Shown piece by piece: positions 43,055 through 51,593 of a DNA stretch of 64,000 nt. The notes under the pieces are model-generated. The model was not told the origin of the DNA. It saw only the letters and a list, made by a program, of their open reading frames with translations, and ran no database searches. The stretch covers positions 1 through 64,000 of the forward strand of contig CAZPPT010000007.1 of the NCBI GenBank assembly GCA_964588555.1. Direction: 5' to 3'. A program made the position numbers and the translations under genes. This DNA is from JAGVWJ01 sp964588555 (GTDB lineage Archaea; Micrarchaeota; Micrarchaeia; Anstonellales; Bilamarchaeaceae). Numbering within the stretch: position 1 is the stretch's first letter; each line of letters starts with the position of its first letter.

Positions 43055-44212
43055 ATTCATCTCACTTACTTCGCCAGTTGCCTCTTCAAGCATTTTCTTT
43101 TTTGCCATCCGTTTTCTGTGTCGTCGTGAGACAAAGTCACTTGATTTCTTGCCGCTCAAACCAGGCCGCGGAGTTATTTTAAGGTAATCCTCGGCGCTAA
43201 ATTCAACACCGGAAGTTACCAGTTCATGATATTTTTCAAAATCAATCCACGTGTGCCATTTGCCATCTTTTTTGAATGTCTTTTTTGCAAGCATGACAAC
43301 GCATGACTGCGGGTGATCTGTGACAATTTCGTATCCTGAAATGTGTTTTTCTAATTCCTTTGCATATTCAACCACTTCTTCGTGTAAGGGCATGTTCTCT
43401 CGTTTTAATCGAGAAGTTGACGCGCCAACAAACATGTACCCCTTTATTTCTACAAAATCAGAATCTGCCCGCTTAATGAGTTCGGCGTACTTGTCAAAAT
43501 CCAAATTGTTTATGCCTTTTATCATAGTTAAGCGGATGCACGTCCTTTGCTTTTTCTCTTTCATGTAATCAAGACTTTGCATGAGTCGCTCCCAATTGTC
43601 CTTAAAGAGCGGCTTATCAACGTGCTTGAGCGCTTCCTTTGTTGGCGCATCGATGCTGATATAGAGTTGCGTAACCGGCTTTAGATCTCGCATCTGTTCG
43701 GGGTATTGCGCATTTGTCACTAAAAACGTGGAAATTCCCTGCCGGTTAAACTCTTCAATTGCCTCATTGATGCGCGGATAGAAAATCGGTTCACCGGTAA
43801 GAGAGAGCGCAACGTGCTTGACTGTTTTTGCCTTTTCGTACATTGCCTTGTTTGCAGTTGGTGATCCACCAAACCCATTGAGCAGGCTTTGATGCGCTTC
43901 TTTGCTTTCAGTTACAATTTCTATTGGGTCATCAACTGCCCACTTCCATTCCTTTGAGACTGGTGCCTTGTACCCTCGCCAGCAGAAAGTGCAGCGGTTT
44001 GCGCATGAGATGCTTGTTGTCATCTGCATGCATTGGTTACTCATGATGCCGTAGAACTTGAGCTTGTAGCAGCCGCCCTCACCACGAATCATATTTTTTG
44101 TCCAGCCGCAGACCTTTACTGCGCTATGGTTTCCGACAACGCGGTACTGCTGTCGCTCGAGCTCTTCTTTTGCAGAGGGAGTAAGCATCGAAGTGGATAC
44201 TGAATCATACAT
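43049..44212 (-). CDS. taw1: tRNA 4-demethylwyosine synthase (TYW1/Taw1)
   Basis: A 387-residue radical-SAM enzyme. The CxxxCxxC cluster is in SCANRCTFCWRG; three more cysteines before it (CGWTKN, GGCYKL, NQCMQM) bind the second iron-sulphur cluster of TYW1. The family segments LSLTGEPIFYPRINEAI and LYISIDAPTKEALKHVDKP are present. It uses pyruvate to build the tricyclic base of wyosine derivatives at G37 of tRNA-Phe, a modification of archaea and eukaryotes. Confidence 0.95.
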   Translation of the reverse strand: MYDSVSTSMLTPSAKEELERQQYRVVGNHSAVKVCGWTKNMIRGEGGCYKLKFYGIMSNQCMQMTTSISCANRCTFCWRGYKAPVSKEWKWAVDDPIEIVTESKEAHQSLLNGFGGSPTANKAMYEKAKTVKHVALSLTGEPIFYPRINEAIEEFNRQGISTFLVTNAQYPEQMRDLKPVTQLYISIDAPTKEALKHVDKPLFKDNWERLMQSLDYMKEKKQRTCIRLTMIKGINNLDFDKYAELIKRADSDFVEIKGYMFVGASTSRLKRENMPLHEEVVEYAKELEKHISGYEIVTDHPQSCVVMLAKKTFKKDGKWHTWIDFEKYHELVTSGVEFSAEDYLKITPRPGLSGKKSSDFVSRRHRKRMAKKKMLEEATGEVSEMNL

Positions 44213-44264
44213 ATACAGATTTAACCCCCGATTTGTTTAAAAATACTTAAGGAGAAATAAGCCC

Positions 44265-44537
44265 ATGGCGATCCCTTTACAGACTGAATCTGACCGGCAT
44301 GCACTTCACAAAACACTTATGACGCTTGGTGCAAGCGAACTTGACGCAAAGATTTTACTTGACTGCGTTCTCTCAAGCAAATCGTGCTCATGGGTAAATA
44401 CGGACATGATAGAGGATAAGCACGTTTTGGCGCTTAACAAATTCATGGTTGAGAACAACTACCCGCTTTTGGTAAAGGTAGAGCAAGTCCCCATGCGCGG
44501 GAAATTTATCTGGGAAGTTAAGGCGAAGAAAAAGTGA
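44265..44537 (+). CDS. Small hypothetical protein
   Basis: A 90-residue soluble protein beginning MAIPLQTESDRHALH, with two cysteines (LDCVLSSKSC) and a mixed helix/strand composition ending in a lysine-rich tail. A TTTAAAAATAC box lies about 28 bases before its ATG. It is divergent from the TYW1 gene. No family recognised. Confidence 0.6.
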   Translation: MAIPLQTESDRHALHKTLMTLGASELDAKILLDCVLSSKSCSWVNTDMIEDKHVLALNKFMVENNYPLLVKVEQVPMRGKFIWEVKAKKK

Positions 44538-44667
44538 TTTTTTCTTACTTTTTTTAAAATTCCAATTTAACTTTAGTAATGCTTTTATTAAACTAGATTT
44601 TAATTTTAGTAAAAACTAAGAAAACATTTTTAAATAAGTAGCAGTTTTGTCCATTCAAATGAACAAA

Positions 44668-47472
44668 TTAGAGTCTTCGTTTCTCAATCTCCCCCCTCAT
44701 TTCATTTACAAAATCTGCCAATTTTACCTTTGCCCGTTCGTTTCCTTTCCTGTCACGGATTGAGATCGTTTTGGAAGAAGTCTCCTCCTTTCCAAGCACA
44801 AGCATGTATGGCACCTTCTGCAGCTGCCACTCGCGGATCTTTGCGCCAATTGTGCCGCTCTTTTCCTCAAATTCGCTGCGGATCCCGTGCCTTTTAAGCT
44901 CTTCATGTACCTCTTTTCCGTATTGGTTTTGGTCATCCGATATGGTAAGCACCGCTACCTGCACGGGCGCAAGCCATGTGGGGAACTTGCCTTCATAATG
45001 TTCAATAAGGATGGCAAAAAACCGCTCAATTGCGCCATGCGCAACCGAATGGAGCATTGCCGGGTGCCGCTCCTTTCCGTCCTTGTCGATGTACGTCACG
45101 TTGAACCGAAGTGGCATCTGGAAATCCAACTGCTCGGTTGCGCACTGCCACATCCTTCCAAGCGAGTCGCGCACGTGAAAATCGATCTTTGGGCCGTAAA
45201 ATGCGCCGTCCCCCTCATTGACCTTGTATTTTTTCCCAAGCTTGTCAAGCGCCTTTTTAAGCGCGTTTTCCGCCCGGTCCCACTGTTCATCGGTACCAAG
45301 CCGTTTTGGCGGCCGGGTTGAAAGCTCAAGGAAATATTCAAAGCCAAACATATTGTAAAACTCGTCAAGGAAGCGAAGCCTCTTTTCAACCTCTTCCTCA
45401 ATCTGTTCTTCAGTACAATAGACGTGCGAATCGTCCTGCGTAAATGCGCGCACCCTAAATAACCCGGAAAGTACGCCGGAAAACTCATGGCGGTGCACAA
45501 GCCCAAGTTCGGCAAGACGAAGCGGCAGTTCACGGTATGACCGGCGGGCAGTCTTAAACACGCGGATTGAGCCCGGACAATTCATCGGCTTGACCCCGTT
45601 TAATTTGCCGTCGATAGTAGTAAAATACATGTTTTCCTTATAATGGTCCCAATGGCCGGATTCCTTCCAGATTTCCGCATCCATGAGTATCGGGGTACGG
45701 ATCTCAACATAGCCGTATTTATCATTTAATTCCCGCCAATACTTCTCCAGCTCGTTTCTGATGACCATTCCCCTTGGGTGGAAGAATGCCATGCCCGGTG
45801 CAACGTCCTGCAAGGAAAAGAGGTCAAGCTGCGTGCCCAATTTGCGGTGGTCACGGTCCTTTGCAATTTGTTGCATCTCAAGAAACGTCGCAAGCGCCTC
45901 ATTTGTCGCGTGTGAAAACCCGCTTATCCTCTGTAATTGCGGCTTTGACGAGTCATTAAGCCAGTATGCGCCGCCGACCCCTTCCAAATGGATCGCACGT
46001 AATTCGTTTACGTCTGCAAGAAGGGGTACAAGGGAAGGAACACGTATCTCACTCATGCAATACAGGTTCAAAAACGCGTGTTCAGGCATCTTTTGTGCAA
46101 GCTCTACAAGGTATGGCTCATTCATCTCTGAAAATATCTTTTCCGCCTGCTCCTTTGAGACGAGTTTTTGCGTAATGGGGTGTGATTTTGAGATGAATGC
46201 TTCGACCTCTTTTTGCAATTCAGGCAATTCCTTTGGCGAAAGCGTCCGGCCAATATCCACATCAACGTAAAAACCATTTTCAGTTAGTTGCATAAGCCCA
46301 AGTTTTGCATCCTTATTTTTCCCCTTTAGTACTGCTGCAATAGCAAGTGCCGCGGTCAATCGGTATGCATTCTTGTCCTTGGAGAAACCCAAATTCCTCG
46401 GCTCCTCAAGCATGACCGAATAAAGCACTTCATTTACCGTGTGCGCGGTGCCGGCTTTCGGCCTTCGCTTTCCATCAGTGGTTTCGGCATCAGGTACGAC
46501 GTCTTTTGCAATCGATTCAATGCGCGGTTTGACGAGTGCGACATAATCGCTTGTTTTGAGCGCCATGGAACGGTCCAATCTGGCTACATTGAAATATATC
46601 TCATCATTTTTGAGTAACAGCGGATCGACAATTAGCTCCATTTCAGGGTTAAATGAGAATGGCAAAATCGTACCCGAAACGCTCCCTGCCAGTTTTTCCG
46701 CGATTTCAGGGGTGGCAAATGAGATATAACTCCCATTAAATAATCTTTTGACTGCGTCAAGGTCTATCTTGGCATTACCAGGAACAATCCCAAGCACGTA
46801 TTTGGTTTTTTTGCTCTCGACCTTAATCATCATAATGATGCATTTTGCTGCCTGGGAAAGCCGGTTACCACGCATCTGGCTGACAATGTCAGTCCTCCCT
46901 TCCGGAGGATGCTCAAGAAGGGTATATGCTGCATTATGTTTGTCAAGAAAATCAAGTAACTGTATATAGGTCGCATTTGCATGAGGGTCATCCTTTTCCG
47001 TTGCACGCACCTCTTTTGATACTATTTTTGCTGTACCTACCCTGTCCTTTGCTTCACTGATCGTCTTTGAAAGTTCCGAGAGCGGGTGGCCTTTGCATTT
47101 AAGCTCAAACTCCTTGTACCAGCCAAACTGGCTTTTATATGTGTCGGGGATCTCTTTTTTTACCGCCTCGTACAATTTGGTAAGGATGACCGGCGCGTCG
47201 CGAAGCGATGCAAGGTTTGATGAAAGGTGCGCATACGGGTATATTACAACGTTTTTTGCGTTCACCGTCTGGAACATCTTTTTTATTTCAGTGACTGCGG
47301 TTGCAATTTCCTTGTCCCCGTCCCCCTGTTCAATGGATGTGAATACGACTACTGCCTCTTCGACCCGCTTGCCTTCCAGTTCTTCCTTGCTGACTTCGTC
47401 GGCCCCTTGCTTTACCGCAAGTTTTTTCGGCTTATAGAATATATAATCGCAATGTAATTTGAGTATCCGCAT
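44668..47472 (-). CDS. thrS: Threonyl-tRNA synthetase with three editing-like domains
   Basis: A 934-residue ThrRS. Residues 1-140 are the archaeal D-aminoacyl-tRNA-deacylase-like domain (CDYIFYKPK, YPYAHLSSNLA, LKCKGHPLSELSKTI). Residues 165-320 are an inserted YbaK/ProX-like deacylase domain (YTLLEHPPEG, candidate catalytic Lys210 in AKCIIMMIKV, GTILPFS). Residues 345-520 resemble the bacterial N2 editing domain (GFYVDVDIGRTLSP, GVGGAYWLNDSSKPQLQRISG), but its HxxxH reads HxxxE and the second cysteine motif keeps only Cys472. The class II catalytic core (545-830: KPMNCPGSIRVF, RVRAFTQDDSHVYC) and the anticodon-binding domain close the chain. It charges tRNA-Thr and probably clears misacylated tRNA. 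Confidence 0.95.
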   Translation of the reverse strand: MRILKLHCDYIFYKPKKLAVKQGADEVSKEELEGKRVEEAVVVFTSIEQGDGDKEIATAVTEIKKMFQTVNAKNVVIYPYAHLSSNLASLRDAPVILTKLYEAVKKEIPDTYKSQFGWYKEFELKCKGHPLSELSKTISEAKDRVGTAKIVSKEVRATEKDDPHANATYIQLLDFLDKHNAAYTLLEHPPEGRTDIVSQMRGNRLSQAAKCIIMMIKVESKKTKYVLGIVPGNAKIDLDAVKRLFNGSYISFATPEIAEKLAGSVSGTILPFSFNPEMELIVDPLLLKNDEIYFNVARLDRSMALKTSDYVALVKPRIESIAKDVVPDAETTDGKRRPKAGTAHTVNEVLYSVMLEEPRNLGFSKDKNAYRLTAALAIAAVLKGKNKDAKLGLMQLTENGFYVDVDIGRTLSPKELPELQKEVEAFISKSHPITQKLVSKEQAEKIFSEMNEPYLVELAQKMPEHAFLNLYCMSEIRVPSLVPLLADVNELRAIHLEGVGGAYWLNDSSKPQLQRISGFSHATNEALATFLEMQQIAKDRDHRKLGTQLDLFSLQDVAPGMAFFHPRGMVIRNELEKYWRELNDKYGYVEIRTPILMDAEIWKESGHWDHYKENMYFTTIDGKLNGVKPMNCPGSIRVFKTARRSYRELPLRLAELGLVHRHEFSGVLSGLFRVRAFTQDDSHVYCTEEQIEEEVEKRLRFLDEFYNMFGFEYFLELSTRPPKRLGTDEQWDRAENALKKALDKLGKKYKVNEGDGAFYGPKIDFHVRDSLGRMWQCATEQLDFQMPLRFNVTYIDKDGKERHPAMLHSVAHGAIERFFAILIEHYEGKFPTWLAPVQVAVLTISDDQNQYGKEVHEELKRHGIRSEFEEKSGTIGAKIREWQLQKVPYMLVLGKEETSSKTISIRDRKGNERAKVKLADFVNEMRGEIEKRRL

Positions 47473-47522
47473 AATATTTCAACTCCACTTCATAACCATG
47501 TTAAAAAACAAATAAAAAGAGA

Positions 47523-47699
47523 TTACTTGAATTGGTACATCTCAAGCGCCCGTTCCGCCGCGTTCCGTGCGTCTGGAAACACGCCTTCATTCAGTACTCG
47601 TATGAGCGAAAAAAGTTCTCGTCTTTTTACCAATCCCCGAACCGCGCGTAATCGTTTATCTTTATCTTCACACGCAAGCGCTCTTTTCAATCGGTTCAT
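47523..47699 (-). CDS. Small helical protein coupled to an HTH protein
   Basis: A 58-residue protein starting MNRLKRALACEDKDK, strongly helical and basic with an Arg/Glu pattern (RAVRGLVKRRELFSLIRVL). Its ATG overlaps the stop of the upstream HTH gene as ATGA. Too small for a family assignment; the pairing recalls a small two-gene regulatory or toxin-antitoxin unit. It lies directly upstream of thrS on the same strand. Confidence 0.55.
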   Translation of the reverse strand: MNRLKRALACEDKDKRLRAVRGLVKRRELFSLIRVLNEGVFPDARNAAERALEMYQFK

Positions 47700-47971
47700 C
47701 GACTCACCTCGCGTTTTTCGAGCCGATACCCATACGCTTCGGCAACACGGCGCTCTTCGTGCGGCGGATTCACCCGTACTTCCTCATTGAGGTACCGCCA
47801 TATTGCAGTACGTGATACCTTGAAGATGCACGCCAAATCCCGGACCGTAAACTCCTGCGTTCGGTACATATCGCGTACCATTTTTCGTCCATCCATATCC
47901 AAACTCGGCTTTCGTCCGCGCCGTAATTTGCTACCGTGTTTCCAACCACCCTTGGTGTATATTTTCCATAT
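47696..47971 (-). CDS. Resolvase-type helix-turn-helix protein with unclear start
   Basis: The open frame spans up to 91 residues. The centre (GRKPSLDMDGRKMVRDMYRTQEFTVRDLACIFKVSRTAIWRYLN, shown here as separate motifs: GRKPSLDMDGRK, EFTVRDLACIFKVSRTAIW) matches the HTH of resolvases, including the GRP/GRK-P lead. That lead lies upstream of every ATG in the frame (first ATG 47896, TTG 47902). A good ribosome-binding site (AAGGAGG) lies before an ATG at 47967-47969 in the neighbouring frame, and in the HTH frame the same place reads ATA. Either a non-standard start or a one-base frameshift near 47965 is indicated. Confidence 0.55.
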   Translation of the reverse strand: MWKIYTKGGWKHGSKLRRGRKPSLDMDGRKMVRDMYRTQEFTVRDLACIFKVSRTAIWRYLNEEVRVNPPHEERRVAEAYGYRLEKREVSR

Positions 47972-48178
47972 TTCTCAACCTCCTTATTTTCATGCATGCA
48001 GCTTTCGCTAACCCAAAAGAAAAATAAACTAAAAATTTCTTTATGGGTCTAGCTAATCATATAATTAGCATGTAGTTCCTATTGCTAAACCCGTATAGTT
48101 CATATCTATCAAAACAGTATTAGTTTTGCCCAGTATTTAAATGTTTGTCACGATTAGACAATGGTTGTCACGAATTGT

Positions 48179-48421
48179 CTATCCAAATCCGAGTTCACGC
48201 TTTACATCAAAGACGCGTTGTGGATTCAATGAGCAATGGAGGCCGTAGCCGGTTGGTTTTAATATGATTATATTTTCCCGTACAAGTTGATCGAACATTT
48301 CTCTTGCCTCGTCACTTGGTTCGAGGTTTCTAACAACAAGTTCAACTGCCCGATGTTTGCCTCCGATTAAACGGTGAGAAAACATCCGCGTTAAAATTCT
48401 CTGCCGAATTGTTGCTGCCAT
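48179..48421 (-). CDS. Small winged-helix-like protein
   Basis: An 80-residue basic protein starting MAATIRQRILTRMFSHRLIGGKH. The order of helices and the terminal strands (VRENIIILKPTGYGLHCSLNP) suggests a winged-helix fold. ATG 48421 was preferred over 48454, which would add a hydrophobic stretch. It is divergent from another winged-helix gene at 48556, with a very AT-rich shared promoter region between them. Confidence 0.6.
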   Translation of the reverse strand: MAATIRQRILTRMFSHRLIGGKHRAVELVVRNLEPSDEAREMFDQLVRENIIILKPTGYGLHCSLNPQRVFDVKRELGFG

Positions 48422-48555
48422 GCGGCATTTATATAACAAAATATTTAAAAACATATATTTAATTATATTATTGAAATAGTTACTATCGTGGATATATCGC
48501 CTAAAGCGGTATATTTATATATAATATCCTATAATATATTATATAGGTGATCCAA

Positions 48556-48894
48556 ATGCTTTCAGATATTTTTGAAGATTCGGTCATGGTGCGGGTATTC
48601 GATTGGCTTTTAGAGATGCCGAATACAGAATTCTCTAAATCAGATGTTGCAAAACAGGTAGAGAGCACCTTTCCATCGATTAAGCCAGTTTTTGATCTGT
48701 TGGAAAAATTAGAAATCATCAAAAAAACCAAAACCGTTGGGAGAACGCAGCTTTACGTGCTTAATGAAGATTCAAAACTCTTTATGGTATTAAGCCGGTT
48801 TGACCTTTTGCTTGCATCCAAACTGATTGAAGTCGAAGAATCCGGATCTAAAAAAGTAAAGAAAACGATTGAGCCAATGGTGTCGATTGGGTAG
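48556..48894 (+). CDS. Winged-helix transcription regulator
   Basis: A 112-residue winged-helix protein: MLSDIFEDSVMVRVFDWLLEMPNTEFSKSDVAKQVE... shows the recognition helix region (FSKSDVAKQVESTFPSIKPVFDLLEKL), then the wing strands KKTKTVGRTQLYVLNED. ATG 48556 follows GGTGATCC, which places it at the usual distance. This is a common archaeal single-domain regulator. Target unknown; the divergent gene at 48421 shares its promoter region. It ends one base from the convergent gene at 48896. Confidence 0.8.
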   Translation: MLSDIFEDSVMVRVFDWLLEMPNTEFSKSDVAKQVESTFPSIKPVFDLLEKLEIIKKTKTVGRTQLYVLNEDSKLFMVLSRFDLLLASKLIEVEESGSKKVKKTIEPMVSIG

Positions 48895-48895
48895 T

Positions 48896-49717
48896 TTAAT
48901 TCTTGTCTTCGACGATTTCCATAGCCCGCGTAAGTTCTGGCGTTTTTCCAAGTTCTTTGGCAAGCACACTATAGTTTTCTTCTTGTTCAGATTTAATTCT
49001 TTTGGTTTCATTAAATGCCGTCTGAATGGCTCCCCCAACCTTAGGCATCGCTGCTAACGCCTTTGGATCAATTCTCACCATTTCGTCTAACTTCTCTATT
49101 AATCTGTGTAATACAACTGGACTAATTGGGTTACATGCAGCTATCATTTCTTCAATTTTACTCGCTTTTTTACGAATTTCTTTCAGGCGATCGTATAAAT
49201 CTACAATTTCACTTAAAGTTTTACTAATATCAAGCGAAGGCTTAATGGTGGCACCATAGAGGCCCTCATCGTCTACCCAATGGTCCTTTGCACCAAAGGC
49301 AGAAACAACCAATGCTGCAACTTCTCTATGGGCTTGGCCAGACATATTCGGATGGTTTGCTGCCATTTCTGGATTAGATCCAACTATCTGCGCAATTCTT
49401 CCATCTGCTAGCTGATTTACAGCAGACATGAAAATATCCGTTGCAAAGTTTACCGAAATTAATCCTTCACTGGATTTCGTATTTAACCCGATTTGGAAAA
49501 CCGTGACTGAATTTCGAGTTTCTATATAATATGTGCCATTTAGTTGTATATGTGCCTTCCGCATGCGTCTTGCTCCTAATTCTTCCAGTGGTTTTGCTAC
49601 TTCTCTAACCCGTGCTTCGAATTTCGCAAGGTCATTTAACTGAACTGCCCGTGTTTTTGAGCCCGTATAGACAACAGAAAAACTTTGAGCATGAAATTTC
49701 AATGTCGCCCCTGCCAT
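48896..49717 (-). CDS. Unknown protein, paralogue of the gene at 49812
   Basis: A 273-residue protein starting MAGATLKFHAQSFSVVYTGS. It shares with its neighbour (49812-50522) the motifs NFATDIF / LFATDIF, AFGAKDHWVDDEGLYGATIK / AFPKKDHEYREGLYSAMLK, and a following helical pattern, so the two are divergent paralogues. The C terminus is a long helical, probably coiled-coil region. No known family or catalytic motif is recognised. ATG 49717 was chosen over a start 29 codons upstream because the upstream part looks non-coding. Confidence 0.65.
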   Translation of the reverse strand: MAGATLKFHAQSFSVVYTGSKTRAVQLNDLAKFEARVREVAKPLEELGARRMRKAHIQLNGTYYIETRNSVTVFQIGLNTKSSEGLISVNFATDIFMSAVNQLADGRIAQIVGSNPEMAANHPNMSGQAHREVAALVVSAFGAKDHWVDDEGLYGATIKPSLDISKTLSEIVDLYDRLKEIRKKASKIEEMIAACNPISPVVLHRLIEKLDEMVRIDPKALAAMPKVGGAIQTAFNETKRIKSEQEENYSVLAKELGKTPELTRAMEIVEDKN

Positions 49718-49811
49718 ATTATCACATACCTTATATGCCAAATAGTGTTTAAAAATGTATGTTTTTGTAGTTGGTCTAGCTAGGGCTTGGACAACTATCC
49801 TCACGAAATTA

Positions 49812-50522
49812 TCATACCTTCATTTCATCCCATAGTTCTGAACGGCCCGTGCTTGGGGGCAGGTCCGCGATATGCCCCATCGCCTCAATAAGCCCAAGTG
49901 TTTGCGACAATCCCTTTGCAAACCGCGTCGCGTCCCGGCGTATAAGTAAGAGATTCCGTTCCCAGTTTTCAGCAAGCCTGTTGAGTTCCGCATACACCAT
50001 TTCCGCATTTTTGACCAGCTGTTCGGGAATTTCCGAATGCTTAAGCATTGCACTATATAGCCCCTCTCTATATTCATGATCCTTTTTCGGAAATGCATTA
50101 ATTATCTGTTCTGCAAGCACCCCTTTATCCGGTCCAAACGTATCATTTGCACTATACGCATCTTTCATTAGGTCAATCTCCGTTTCCCCCAACATAAATC
50201 CAAGTCTCCTCCAGCCAGGGACGAATATGTCTGTTGCAAAGAGCGCTTCAACTGCAAACCGTGCTTCTTCAGGGGCAGTGCGCTCAAACCCGCCAAATAT
50301 TACAAGGGTGTTTCGTGTTTTTAGGCCAAACCGAAACAGTACCTCCTTGACATCCCGCGCTTCTGCAGGGGGTTCGCTGCCTTTTGGGACTAACGGGTGC
50401 ATCGTTTCGATCTGCCGTTTCCATATTTCAAGTTTATCTCCTGTCATATCCTGTCGTGCAGTCCCTTTGTTTCGTATTCGGTACTGGTTCAATGTCGTCT
50501 CTAGTAAGCCCCTCTGTGCCAT
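49812..50522 (-). CDS. Unknown protein, paralogue of the gene at 48896
   Basis: A 236-residue soluble protein starting MAQRGLLETTLNQYRIRNKG. The region LVIFGGFERTAPEEARFAVEALFATDIFVPGWRRLGF followed by AFPKKDHEYREGLYSAMLK aligns with the neighbouring protein, with the FATDIF and KDH...EGLY blocks in the same order and spacing. A short helical C terminus follows. Unknown function; strictly conserved blocks suggest a shared binding surface rather than an enzyme motif I can name. GGTGATTAC lies just upstream of its ATG. Confidence 0.65.
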   Translation of the reverse strand: MAQRGLLETTLNQYRIRNKGTARQDMTGDKLEIWKRQIETMHPLVPKGSEPPAEARDVKEVLFRFGLKTRNTLVIFGGFERTAPEEARFAVEALFATDIFVPGWRRLGFMLGETEIDLMKDAYSANDTFGPDKGVLAEQIINAFPKKDHEYREGLYSAMLKHSEIPEQLVKNAEMVYAELNRLAENWERNLLLIRRDATRFAKGLSQTLGLIEAMGHIADLPPSTGRSELWDEMKV

Positions 50523-50580
50523 GTAATCACCTGGTTAATTTATGCCAAAAGGTGAATAAAAATGTGAGCCTAGTTTTACG

Positions 50581-50629
50581 GGGGATTTGGATGAGAAGAG
50601 AATCAGCAGCTATTTTATCCCAAATCCCC
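50581..50629. repeat. Inverted repeat between two unknown genes
   Basis: GGGGATTTGG (50581-50590) and CCAAATCCCC (50620-50629) are perfect 10-base complements separated by 29 bases, in the gap between two genes transcribed leftward. It could be an RNA hairpin at the 3' end of the gene at 50681 or a protein-binding site for the promoter of the next gene. Confidence 0.5.
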
Positions 50630-50680
50630 GCGTTTTAATTGGCATGCGTAGCTTTTGGTTTTTAATAAGTTGTCACACAA

Positions 50681-51568
50681 TTATGCCGCCTTATCGAGTG
50701 TTTCATTGGTAATGAGGGGCCGCAGGAAACTCATGCCATTTTGCTTAATGTGCGAAACTATTTCCATGTGCCCGCTTAAAGCCTCGGAGCGATCCCTATA
50801 TTTTTTGCGCAAACAGTACGCCGTATTCTCCGTGTTACTTATAATGATGCTTGTCTGTGGCGATCCATCAGTTGGATGGAGGGTTGAAACCGTAATTACA
50901 GTAACGCCGACCTTAAACGTGCTTAGGAAGCGAAACTGGTCGATTTGTTCGTGGTCTTGCAAGTGCACTATTTCATCCGGTATGAATGCGACCGGGACCT
51001 TATTTTTTATTTTCTTACCCAGCCTTTTCGCAAAATCCTGATTTACGGTTATAACAAGAAATTCCTTTGCATTTTTTGTCTTTCCTTTATTTTGTTCGTT
51101 GTAACTACCTACCCATTCGATCGGCCATTCGTCTACTCCATCCTGGGCAAGTACAAACGTGAAGACGTGTATTGTGGGGTTCTGAAGAAGGTAAAATAGG
51201 AACTCCCCCTTTTTTTCCAGGGTTATTTTCTCCGGGTCAATAAGTAGGTAGTCAGTGCTGTTGAGGGGGATTTCCGTACGGTCCTGCTTAAAAAATACCG
51301 GCCCCTCCGGGGTCAATTCGATGCAGCGGTCCATCGGCCTATGCGCGCTTATCGTAACTCCCGCTTTTTCTTCCCTGATTGTCAAGAGCCGTACTTCGGA
51401 GAGGCTTTCAGCACCTCCTATCCGTTCACTTCTTAATTTAAATGTATTGAGTTTTCTTTCCGGATCCGTGCTTTTTGCAACCTGCGGCGTAAACCCTAGC
51501 GCAGAATATGATGGAGGTCGCCAGTTACACAGTGCGCGCGGCAATCGCGCGTGGGCAATTGCTGCCAT
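50681..51568 (-). CDS. Hypothetical protein
   Basis: A 295-residue soluble protein of mixed strand/helix character, starting MAAIAHARLPRALCNW. No membrane segment, repeated domain or known motif is visible; the centre is strand-rich (TIHVFTFVLAQDGVDEWPIEWVG, KEFLVITVNQDFAKRL). It does not align with its neighbours at 49812 or 48896. An inverted repeat follows its stop. Resident-like codon use. Confidence 0.6.
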   Translation of the reverse strand: MAAIAHARLPRALCNWRPPSYSALGFTPQVAKSTDPERKLNTFKLRSERIGGAESLSEVRLLTIREEKAGVTISAHRPMDRCIELTPEGPVFFKQDRTEIPLNSTDYLLIDPEKITLEKKGEFLFYLLQNPTIHVFTFVLAQDGVDEWPIEWVGSYNEQNKGKTKNAKEFLVITVNQDFAKRLGKKIKNKVPVAFIPDEIVHLQDHEQIDQFRFLSTFKVGVTVITVSTLHPTDGSPQTSIIISNTENTAYCLRKKYRDRSEALSGHMEIVSHIKQNGMSFLRPLITNETLDKAA

Positions 51569-51593
51569 GTTACATAATTAATGCGATTTCGTT

